The translations under genes and the position numbers were made by a program. Below, piece by piece: positions 1 to 5,310 of a DNA stretch of 6,360 nt. The notes under the pieces were generated by a model. It made no database searches. It was not told the DNA's origin and saw nothing but the letters and a program-made list of their open reading frames with translations. This DNA is from Gemmatimonadota bacterium. Its GTDB lineage: Bacteria; Gemmatimonadota; Gemmatimonadetes; Gemmatimonadales; GWC2-71-9. Numbering within the stretch: position 1 is the first letter of the stretch; every line of letters begins with the position of its first letter. Where the stretch lies: positions 1 to 6,360 of the forward strand of contig QHUQ01000140.1 of the NCBI GenBank assembly GCA_003221985.1, read 5' to 3'.

Positions 1-747
1 GAGTCACCGTTCGGCGTCGCGCTGAATCCGATCACGAATCAGGTCTACGTCTCCAGCCTGGCGGGAGTCGCGGCAATCGACGGAGGAGCTGATCTCGTTC
101 GTCTCGTTATTCCCGTTGGGACCGGGCCTAAGGGTGTCGCGGTAGACGAGGTGAGGAACCGTATCTATGTGGCCGTTGCGTCAGATCCGCTCCAGCGCGG
201 GCCCGCGCTCGTGCCGATCGATGGGTCAAAGGATCTGGTCGCCATCGCCGATGTCGTGCCCCTCCCCGCTCCGGGCGTTGGCGTTGCGTTCAACACGAAC
301 GACGGGTTCGTGTACGTCGCGATCCCGACGCTTCAGGAAGTGGTCGTGATTGATCCCAAGCCCGGCAGCGCGCGCGTGGTGGGTGAGATTCGCAACCTCG
401 GGAAAGGCACGTACGGCGTCGCCGTGGATGTCAGGACGAACCTCGTCTATGTCACAAACCGGGACGACGACAATGTGTCCGTGATCAACACGGTGGACTT
501 CAAAGAGATCGCGCGGCTGCCCGTGGGCCGGTTGCCGGAGGCCCTAGGCATCGATCCAGATCGGGGAGTCGCGTACGTGGGGAACAGCGGTGCGAACACG
601 GTGTCGCTGATCGACGGCGTCAAGCTCAACGTGTTTGCCACGCTGATCGTCGGACCGACCCCGAAAGCCGCGGTAGTCGATCCAGTCTCGGGGCGGGTGT
701 ACGTACCGACCCAAACAGACGACTTGGTGCGGGTGATTCAGCCGTAA
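1..747 (+). CDS. YVTN-family beta-propeller repeat protein, 5' end missing
   Basis: The frame is open from base 1 and ends at TAA 745-747, so this is the C-terminal 248 residues of a longer protein whose start lies left of the window. At least six repeats of roughly 40-45 residues are visible. Each has a 'P-x-G-V-A-V/I-D' strand followed by a Y-V core: VYVSS (15-19), IYVAV (55-59), VYVAI (104-108), VYVTN (149-153, the textbook YVTN motif), AYVGN (191-195) and VYVPT (233-237). Each is followed by a 'V-x-V/L-I-D' strand. Such repeats fold as blades of a beta-propeller and are common in secreted or surface proteins of bacteria and archaea, where they act as interaction scaffolds. No catalytic residues can be assigned. 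The last blade ends 11 residues after its YV motif, so it may be completed by the missing N-terminus, as is usual for propellers (inference). An ATG/GTG at 151 lies inside repeat 2 and is not a real start. The gene converges on the small exported protein gene with a 21-nt gap. Confidence 0.88.
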   Translation, partial: ESPFGVALNPITNQVYVSSLAGVAAIDGGADLVRLVIPVGTGPKGVAVDEVRNRIYVAVASDPLQRGPALVPIDGSKDLVAIADVVPLPAPGVGVAFNTNDGFVYVAIPTLQEVVVIDPKPGSARVVGEIRNLGKGTYGVAVDVRTNLVYVTNRDDDNVSVINTVDFKEIARLPVGRLPEALGIDPDRGVAYVGNSGANTVSLIDGVKLNVFATLIVGPTPKAAVVDPVSGRVYVPTQTDDLVRVIQP

Positions 748-753
748 CGATGA

Positions 754-767
754 GGCGAGGTCTTGCC
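754..767. terminator. Possible weak bidirectional hairpin between convergent genes
   Basis: The 21-nt gap between the stops at 747 and 769 contains GGCGAG (754-759) and CTTGCC (762-767). These can pair if one G-U pair is allowed, but the loop is only 2-4 nt and no T-run follows on either strand. The position between two convergent genes suits a terminator, yet the structure is weak and may be chance. Confidence 0.2.
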
Positions 768-768
768 G

Positions 769-1104
769 CTACAGCTTCAGCCTCACATTGATGTCCACGA
801 GTACCGCATCCGGCGTGTCCACGAACACCACGCGATCGCCCACCTGGCGGACGATCAGCTTCATCGGCGGACCCTGGCCTTTGCCGCGCCCCCGGTTGCC
901 GCGGCGATAGTACACCACGCGGTCGTTCCCCACGACTTGCATCCGAATCACCTCGAAACCCTTACTGACCAGGACGTCGCGCGCTGCGATCACGGCACGA
1001 TTCGGAGCGACCACGAATTCTTTGTTGGGCCCACGACCTTGTGCGGCCGCGGGTAAAGCAAGGACCGCAGACAGTGCGGCAACCATAAGCCACGAGCGTT
1101 TCAT
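769..1104 (-). CDS. Small exported basic protein of unknown function
   Basis: This encodes 111 residues. I chose ATG 1104 because GGGAGG lies six bases upstream (complement of 1111-1116) and because it places a clean Sec signal peptide at the N-terminus: M-K-R, a hydrophobic stretch to about residue 18, then A-A-A21/Q22. An in-frame ATG at 1152 would add 16 polar residues ahead of the signal and starts inside the tandem repeat, so it is less likely. The mature part has about 90 residues: a helix-strand-like segment (27-66), a glycine/arginine/lysine-rich linker (68-78) and a strand-rich valine-rich tail (82-111). No cysteine, lipobox or known catalytic motif is seen. I do not recognise the family. 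It lies 99 nt downstream of the acyl-CoA dehydrogenase on the same strand and could be the last gene of that operon or have its own promoter. The TAG stop is at 771-769. Confidence 0.8.
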   Translation of the reverse strand: MKRSWLMVAALSAVLALPAAAQGRGPNKEFVVAPNRAVIAARDVLVSKGFEVIRMQVVGNDRVVYYRRGNRGRGKGQGPPMKLIVRQVGDRVVFVDTPDAVLVDINVRLKL

Positions 1105-1110
1105 TCGGAG

Positions 1111-1116
1111 CCTCCC
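1111..1116 (-). promoter_or_regulatory. Ribosome binding site deciding the start at 1104
   Basis: The minus strand reads GGGAGG, six bases before ATG 1104. This is a strong Shine-Dalgarno match at suitable spacing and favours 1104 over the in-frame ATG at 1152 in the repeat. Confidence 0.75.
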
Positions 1117-1131
1117 AGTAATCTTGGTCAC

Positions 1132-1205
1132 TCCTTCACCATCCTTCACCATCCTTCACCATCCTTCACCATCCTTCACCATCCTTCACCATCCTTCACC
1201 ATCCT
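1132..1205. repeat. 10-bp tandem repeat, about 7.4 copies, between two co-directional genes
   Basis: The plus-strand unit is ATCCTTCACC. Six perfect copies fill 1141-1200. A seventh at 1131-1140 differs only at its first base, and a partial ATCCT follows at 1201-1205. On the minus strand, the sense strand of the flanking genes, the unit is GGTGAAGGAT, which is purine-rich and contains both an AAGGA core and, across the junction, an ATG. ATG codons therefore recur every 10 bases at 1202, 1192, 1182, 1172, 1162, 1152 and 1142, cycling through all three frames. The array begins within the TAG stop of the acyl-CoA dehydrogenase (1206-1204) and ends 27 bases before the start of the small exported protein. 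Copy-number change should leave both coding sequences intact. It could be a slippage tract, a spacer or a translation-affecting leader; function is unknown. Confidence 0.97.
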
Positions 1206-2346
1206 ACTTCAGTATCATCTTGGCAATCGTATTGAGCTGCATGTTGCTCGTGCCTTCGTAAATCGTCCCGATCTTCGCATCCCGGTAGAACTTCTCCACC
1301 GGATACTCCTTGGTATAACCGTACCCGCCGAACAGCTCGACCGCCAGCGACGTCACGCGCTCGGCGACCTGCGAGGAGAGCAGCTTCGCCATCGCCGCCT
1401 CTTTCGTGTACGGCTCGCCGGCATCCTCCAGCCTGGCGGCGTTGTACACCATCAGCCGCGCCGCCTCGAGCTCGGTCGCGGCCTGCGCCAGCTGGAACTG
1501 GACGCCCTGGAACTCGGCGATCGGCTTGTCGAACTGCTGGCGCTCCTTCACGTACTTGAGCGACGCGTTCAGCGCGCCGCGCGCGATCCCGATCATCTGC
1601 GCGCCGATCCCGATCCGCCCGGTGTTCAGCGTCTCGATGGCGACCTTGTAACCGACACCGACCTCGCCGACGACGTTCGCTCCCGGCACCTCGCAATGAT
1701 CGAGGATCAGCTCCGCCGTCGACGACGCGCGGATGCCGAGCTTGTCCTCTTTCTTGCCGACGCTGAAGCCCTTGAACCCGCGCTCCACCGCGAACGCCGT
1801 GATCCCTTTATAACCCTTACTCATGTCTACATTCGCAAACACGAGAAAGAGGTGAGCCTCCGCGCCGTTCGTGATCCACAGCTTGCGACCGTCGAGAATC
1901 CAGTTGTCGCCCTGCCTGGTCGCTTTGGTCAGCAGCCCGAACGCGTCCGAGCCCGATGCGGCCTCGGACAGCGCGTACGCCCCCACCAGATCGGTGGCGA
2001 GGCGGGGCAGGTACCGGCGCTTGACGTCGTCGGATGCCCACTTGAGCAGCAGCGCGTTGACGAGGGTGTTCTGGACGTCGACGAAGATGGCGGCCGACGC
2101 ATCGACGGCCGACAACTCTTCCACGGCGAGCACGGTCATGAAAAGAGATCCGCCCGCGCCGCCGTGGGCCTCAGGGATCTCGATCCCCATGAGGCCGAGC
2201 TCGAAGAATTTGGGCAGGAGGGTGGGGTCGAGCTGCGCGGCCTGCTCCATCGCGTGCACGCGCGGGCGGACCTCACTCTCGGCGAAGTCGCGCACCGCGC
2301 CCTGAAACATCCGTTCTTCTTCGGAGAGTTGGGTGAGCGGGTTCAC
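1204..2346 (-). CDS. Acyl-CoA dehydrogenase, short/branched-chain type
   Basis: This 380-residue FAD enzyme should form the alpha-beta double bond of an acyl-CoA and pass electrons to electron-transfer flavoprotein in the cytosol. Length and domain order are normal: N-terminal helical domain (about 1-120), middle beta domain with the family signature ALSEAASGSDAFG (125-137), then the C-terminal helical domain with FGGYGYTKEYPVEKFYRD (339-356). Glu364 in IYEGTS matches the catalytic base position of medium- and short-chain dehydrogenases. From memory, phrases such as GLMGIE, VEELSAVDAS, QNTLVN, YNAARL and YTKEYPVEKFYRDAKIGTIYEG resemble mammalian ACADSB, so a short or 2-methyl-branched acyl-CoA is the likely substrate (inference). 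The start is GTG 2346, which overlaps the paraslipin TGA as GTGA and suggests translational coupling. A downstream ATG (residue 13) is the alternative. The frame stays open upstream to 2823, but that part is the shadow of the paraslipin gene. The stop is TAG. Confidence 0.93.
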   Translation of the reverse strand: MNPLTQLSEEERMFQGAVRDFAESEVRPRVHAMEQAAQLDPTLLPKFFELGLMGIEIPEAHGGAGGSLFMTVLAVEELSAVDASAAIFVDVQNTLVNALLLKWASDDVKRRYLPRLATDLVGAYALSEAASGSDAFGLLTKATRQGDNWILDGRKLWITNGAEAHLFLVFANVDMSKGYKGITAFAVERGFKGFSVGKKEDKLGIRASSTAELILDHCEVPGANVVGEVGVGYKVAIETLNTGRIGIGAQMIGIARGALNASLKYVKERQQFDKPIAEFQGVQFQLAQAATELEAARLMVYNAARLEDAGEPYTKEAAMAKLLSSQVAERVTSLAVELFGGYGYTKEYPVEKFYRDAKIGTIYEGTSNMQLNTIAKMILK

Positions 2347-3344
2347 GCCTTCTTGTCGGACGGGCCCAGCGCCAGCATTTCCCGAATTCCGCCCAGCGAC
2401 CCCAGCACGCCGGTGGCCTCGTAGGGCATGTAGACGACTTTGTTGTTCTGGCCGGAGACCATTTCCTTCAGCGTCTCGATGTACCGGATCGCGATCAGAT
2501 ACTGAGCGGGGTCGCCGCCAGTGCCCTTGATCGCGGCGGTGATGCGCTCGATGGCCTGCGCTTCCGCTTCGGCGACCTTGAGCCGCGCCGCGGCTTCCGC
2601 TTCCGCATGCAGAATCTTCGCCTGCTTGTCGCCTTCGGCGGTGTTGATCTCCGACTGCCGAATGCCTTCCGCCGAAAGGATGCGCGATTGCCGCTCGGCA
2701 TCGGCGGTGATGATGGTCGCGCGCCGCTCCCGCTCGGCGCGCATCTGCTTCTCCATCGCGTCGCGGATGTCGCGCGGCGGGTTGATGTCCTTCAGCTCCA
2801 CGCGGCTGACCTTGGAGCCCCACTTGTGCGTCGCCTCATCCAGGATCGCCCGCAGCTTGGCGTTGATCGTGTCGCGCGACGACAGGATGTGGTCGAGCTC
2901 CATCTCGCCGATCACGTTGCGCAGCGTCGTCTGCGTCAGCTTCTCGATCGCGTCGGGCAGGTTCGCGATTTCGTAGGTCGCGCGCACCGGATCGGTGATC
3001 TGCGAATAGATCAGCGCGTCGATTTCGACGACGACGTTGTCCTTGGTGATCACGTTCTGGCGCGGGAAGACGTACACCGTCTCGCGCAGGTCGATGCGCT
3101 CGGTGCGGAAGCGGCGCGAGTAGCTGTCGCCCGCAGGCGTGATGATCGTCTGGTGCCAGTCCACGGCGCGGGGTCGGTCGATCACGGGCAGCACGAAATT
3201 GATCCCCGACGCGAGCGTCTTGTGATACTTGCCGAGCCGTTCGATGATCATCGTCTGCGCCTGCTGCACCACGCGAATGCTCTTCGAGATCAATACGATG
3301 ACGCCGAAGGCGACCGCGGCCACGAGTATCGTGCCAGGACCCAT
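2343..3344 (-). CDS. SPFH/Band 7 paraslipin, QmcA-type membrane protein
   Basis: This 333-residue protein has one N-terminal membrane segment (about 4-20). An SPFH/Band 7 domain follows (about 23-185), with landmarks ERLGKYHKTLASGINFVLP (35-53) and ITKDNVVVEIDA (99-110), then ELKDINPP (183-190). A long charged helical region (about 195-270) carries AEG-type repeats (SAEGIRQ, TAEGDKQ, HAEAEAA) expected to form a coiled coil. The C-terminal KVVYMPYEATGVLGSLGGI (302-320) is the tail typical of E. coli QmcA and paraslipins. Family members oligomerise on the membrane, are linked to lipid microdomains and membrane-protein quality control, and usually pair with NfeD. That partner is immediately upstream here, 3 nt away. 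An AAAAGGAG ribosome site inside the end of nfeD precedes ATG 3344 by nine bases. The 3' end overlaps the dehydrogenase start by 4 nt. The exact client or substrate cannot be read from the sequence. Confidence 0.93.
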   Translation of the reverse strand: MGPGTILVAAVAFGVIVLISKSIRVVQQAQTMIIERLGKYHKTLASGINFVLPVIDRPRAVDWHQTIITPAGDSYSRRFRTERIDLRETVYVFPRQNVITKDNVVVEIDALIYSQITDPVRATYEIANLPDAIEKLTQTTLRNVIGEMELDHILSSRDTINAKLRAILDEATHKWGSKVSRVELKDINPPRDIRDAMEKQMRAERERRATIITADAERQSRILSAEGIRQSEINTAEGDKQAKILHAEAEAAARLKVAEAEAQAIERITAAIKGTGGDPAQYLIAIRYIETLKEMVSGQNNKVVYMPYEATGVLGSLGGIREMLALGPSDKKA

Positions 3345-3347
3345 CGC

Positions 3348-3788
3348 TTACATCTCCTTTTCAACCATGAGGGTCGTGCCGTCCACCTGAATGATCGTCA
3401 CCTGGGTGCCGGGCTCGATGACCGTGGCGTCCGACGACGCGCCGCGCCAGTCCTCGCCGTCCACCTTGACCCGGCCGGTCGATCCCGGTGCGATCCGCTC
3501 CGTCACGATACCGGTCTTGCCGAGCAGCGCGTCCACGCCGGTGCGCAGCTCGGACCCGGGACCGAGCTGGAAGTAGCGCATCAGGCGGGGACGCAGCCCC
3601 GCCATGCTGACGATGCTTGCCGTGGCGAAGGCGATGCCCTGGGCCACGAATCCGAGGCCGGGGATCAGCCCCACGATTCCGGCGACGCCCGCCCCAACGG
3701 CGAGGCAGGCGAGCCAAAAGCCGGCCGTGAACATCTCCCCGACAAACAGGCCGATCGCCAGCAGAAACCAAAGCAGCCAATCTTCCAT
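3348..3788 (-). CDS. NfeD-family membrane protein, short form
   Basis: This encodes 146 residues starting MEDWLLWFLL. Three hydrophobic segments lie at about 4-24, 25-45 and 47-66. A soluble domain of about 60 residues (86-144) has the NfeD OB-fold pattern: LLGKTGIV, then G-R-V-K-V-D-G-E-D-W-R-G, I-E-P-G-T-Q-V and V-D-G-T-T-L-M-V. The length matches the short NfeD class (like E. coli YbbJ) without the ClpP-like protease domain of long NfeD. Such proteins are thought to partner with stomatin-type proteins, and the paraslipin follows 3 nt downstream. ATG 3788 was chosen because the first membrane segment begins right there and the open frame further upstream (to 3923) reads as low-complexity shadow overlapping the divergent gene. 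No good ribosome binding site precedes 3788; the leader is short, so a leaderless or near-leaderless transcript is possible. It is probably the first gene of the operon. Confidence 0.9.
   Translation of the reverse strand: MEDWLLWFLLAIGLFVGEMFTAGFWLACLAVGAGVAGIVGLIPGLGFVAQGIAFATASIVSMAGLRPRLMRYFQLGPGSELRTGVDALLGKTGIVTERIAPGSTGRVKVDGEDWRGASSDATVIEPGTQVTIIQVDGTTLMVEKEM
3354..3361 (-). promoter_or_regulatory. Shine-Dalgarno of the paraslipin gene, inside nfeD
   Basis: The minus strand reads AAAAGGAG here, nine bases before ATG 3344. It overlaps the Glu-Lys-Glu codons at the end of nfeD, so ribosomes finishing nfeD would sit next to this start. It is the best ribosome site in the window. Confidence 0.8.
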
Positions 3789-3857
3789 AGGGTTCAAAGC
3801 TGCAACCCTTGTACGCGTTTCGCTATCCAACGTGAGCCAACTCCTTGTGGAGCCGCT
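3789..3857. promoter_or_regulatory. Divergent intergenic region, expected to hold both promoters
   Basis: This 69-bp gap separates the start codons of nfeD (minus) and the DUF4097-like gene (plus), so promoters for both are expected here. No convincing -35/-10 pair at 16-18-bp spacing could be picked by eye; TTGTAC at 3809-3814 lacks a partner. An imperfect dyad GGGTT (3790-3794)/AACCC (3804-3808) lies just before the nfeD start, and CCAAC is directly repeated at 3827-3831 and 3837-3841. Either could be an operator, but these are short and may be chance. GGAG (3849-3852) lies five bases before ATG 3858 and is the plus-strand ribosome site. Confidence 0.4.
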
Positions 3858-4937
3858 ATGATCGCCCGCCCGCTGCTGCTGCTCAGCTCCGTTGCATTCG
3901 TCACCATGCCCGCTGCCGCACAATCCTCACATCACGTCCTCAAAGGCGATTCCGTCGCCATCTACAATCTCGTCGGCGAGCTGCGCGTCGAAGCCGGCTC
4001 CGGCAGCGACGTCGCCGTCGACGTGCAGCGCGGCGGCGCGGATGCGGCGAAGCTCGACATCCAGACGGGACCGCTGCGCGGTCGCGAGACGCTGCGGATC
4101 ATCTATCCGGACGACGTGATCTCTATGCCGCAATGGGGCCGCGGCTGGAACACGACGCTACGGGTACGCGACGACGGGACGTTTGGCGAGGAACATGGGA
4201 AACACGAGCGCAGTGGCTGGTTCCGCGAAGGGCACGAGGTGCGGATCACAGGCCGCGGGCGCAACGGGGAGGGCCTCGAGGCATTTGCCGATCTGCGGGT
4301 GAGCGTTCCGACAGGCAAGAATGTCGCGCTGTATCTCGGCGTCGGAAAAGCGTTCGTCTCCAACGTAGACGGCGTGATTCGCGTCTATGTCGCGTCGGCC
4401 GATGTGGCCGCCGATCGCACGCGCGGCTCACTCAAGGTTGAAACCGGATCAGGCAACGTCGATCTGCGCACCGCCTCGGGCGACATCGATCTGGAGACCG
4501 GGTCGGGTGACATTACGGTCGCCGGCGCCCAGGGATCGAGCCTGCGTCTCAACACCGGCTCCGGCAACGTGACATTGACCGACGGGAAAGCATCCAACGT
4601 GCACGTCGAGACGGGCTCCGGTAGCATCGACGCGACCGGATCGTCCGGCGATGACTTGTCGTTCGAAACGGGCAGCGGCGATGTGGATGTCGCGCTCGTC
4701 GCGACGTTCCGCTCGGTCCACATCGAGACCGGGTCCGGCGACGTCACCTTGAAGGTCCCGCCGACGCTCGGCGCCGAGGTGGACCTCGACACGGGGAGCG
4801 GTGACATCGACCTCGGCGGTCTGACGCTACAAGTTCGCCGGATCGAGCACGATCATGTCACGGGAACCATGGGCGACGGGAAGGGAAGACTGTCGGTCGA
4901 AACCGGCTCAGGAAACGTCCGGCTCGAAAAGCTCTAG
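3858..4937 (+). CDS. Exported DUF4097-like beta-repeat (adhesin-like) protein
   Basis: This encodes 359 residues starting at ATG 3858, with GGAG five bases upstream. The N-terminus is a Sec signal peptide (M-I-A-R, hydrophobic core 5-16, A-A-A21/Q22), so the protein should be periplasmic or surface-exposed. The C-terminal half is a ladder of T-G/A-S-G-D/N/S-V/I-x-L/V motifs at 196, 205, 214, 233, 252, 271, 291, 312 and 349. The spacing is 9, 9, then 19-21 residues, as expected of a beta-solenoid (fold inferred). This is the pattern of DUF4097/'putative adhesin' proteins, whose function is not established. Residues 85-140 hold a charged, His/Arg/Gly-rich insert with W93, W97 and W121. No cysteine or sortase/lipoprotein anchor is visible. 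Genes of this family often lie near sigma/anti-sigma or PspC-type genes, but none is present here. It is divergent from nfeD and its last 30 bp overlap hslR on the opposite strand. The same frame is open back to 2607, but that is antisense shadow. Confidence 0.88.
   Translation: MIARPLLLLSSVAFVTMPAAAQSSHHVLKGDSVAIYNLVGELRVEAGSGSDVAVDVQRGGADAAKLDIQTGPLRGRETLRIIYPDDVISMPQWGRGWNTTLRVRDDGTFGEEHGKHERSGWFREGHEVRITGRGRNGEGLEAFADLRVSVPTGKNVALYLGVGKAFVSNVDGVIRVYVASADVAADRTRGSLKVETGSGNVDLRTASGDIDLETGSGDITVAGAQGSSLRLNTGSGNVTLTDGKASNVHVETGSGSIDATGSSGDDLSFETGSGDVDVALVATFRSVHIETGSGDVTLKVPPTLGAEVDLDTGSGDIDLGGLTLQVRRIEHDHVTGTMGDGKGRLSVETGSGNVRLEKL
4440..4925 (+). repeat. Internal TGSG-motif coding repeat
   Basis: Nine T-G/A-S-G motifs encoded here repeat with a period of about 19 residues (57 bp), the first three at half-period (27 bp). 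The DNA of neighbouring copies is similar, for example GAGACCGGGTCGGGTGACAT at 4495-4514 and GAGACCGGGTCCGGCGACGT at 4725-4744. Synonymous differences are common, so the copies look old and kept by protein selection rather than recently duplicated. Confidence 0.85.
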
Positions 4938-5297
4938 TTTGCGGCGGTCCTTTTTGGTCGGCCGGCCCTTGCCTCGATAGGCGGGGGCCGGCGCGATTTT
5001 GTGGGCTTCCGCGAGCCGCTCGCGGGCCACGCGGCCTTCGGGTGATTCGTCGTACAGCAGCTGCGCATCCTTCGCGCTTCCGCGTCGTTCCGTCACCGCC
5101 CGCACGGTGACGAACCAGTTGTACGGGCCCACCTTGATGCGCAGCTGATCATTGGTCTGAATCTGCTTCGCGGGTTTTGCCCGGCCGCCGTTCACTTGAA
5201 CCTTCCCACCGGAGACGGCTGCGGCTGCCAACGCGCGTGTCTTGAAAAAACGAGCCGCCCACAGCCAGCGATCGAGCCGAACCTTATCAGCGTCCAT
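4908..5297 (-). CDS. hslR: Hsp15-type S4-domain RNA-binding protein
   Basis: This encodes 129 residues, close to the 133 of E. coli Hsp15. An S4 RNA-binding domain spans about 7-55: VRLDRWLWAARFFKTRALA at 7-25, then GGKVQVNGGRAKPAKQI at 30-46. The basic tail with R-P-T-K-K-D-R-R-K-L-x-L-F (112-124) matches the R-P-D-K-K-E-R-R-D-L-x-x-F tail of E. coli Hsp15. Hsp15 binds free 50S subunits carrying a nascent peptidyl-tRNA after premature dissociation and helps recycle them; it is heat-induced in E. coli. ATG 5297 is the only reasonable start, directly before the S4 domain; no clear ribosome site precedes it. It lies 13 nt after the stop of the upstream membrane protein gene, so co-transcription or coupling is likely. 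Its 3' end overlaps the DUF4097-like gene tail to tail by 30 bp, including both stop codons. Confidence 0.95.
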   Translation of the reverse strand: MDADKVRLDRWLWAARFFKTRALAAAAVSGGKVQVNGGRAKPAKQIQTNDQLRIKVGPYNWFVTVRAVTERRGSAKDAQLLYDESPEGRVARERLAEAHKIAPAPAYRGKGRPTKKDRRKLELFEPDVS

Positions 5298-5310
5298 GAC
5301 GAAAGTTATG

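Noticed and set aside
1132..1205. The 10-bp array as a CRISPR
   Set aside because: There are no spacers and the unit is only 10 bp; it is a simple tandem repeat.
1022..1261. Plus-strand open frame running through the tandem repeat, with a repeated H-H-P-S-P-S-F-T-I-L peptide
   Set aside because: The translation is only the reverse strand of the 10-bp array and its flanks; there is no ribosome site or family resemblance, and it is antisense to two supported genes.
2347..2823. N-terminal extension of the acyl-CoA dehydrogenase frame by 159 codons
   Set aside because: It lies in another frame of the paraslipin gene, reads as Arg/Gly/Ala-rich shadow, and the family N-terminus begins at the GTG 2346 region with normal total length.
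3809..3829. TTGTAC ... TATCCA as a sigma-70 promoter
   Set aside because: The spacer is only nine bases, far from the 16-18 expected, so it was not called as a promoter.
2607..3857. Plus-strand open frame of about 417 codons in frame with the DUF4097-like gene
   Set aside because: It runs antisense to the well-supported paraslipin and nfeD genes, has a low-complexity Arg/His/Asp-rich translation typical of G+C-rich shadows, and a signal peptide plus ribosome site mark the true start at 3858.
4385..4807. Minus-strand open frame with repeated S-P-D-P-V-S peptides
   Set aside because: It is the antisense image of the TGSG-coding repeat and has no start signal of its own.
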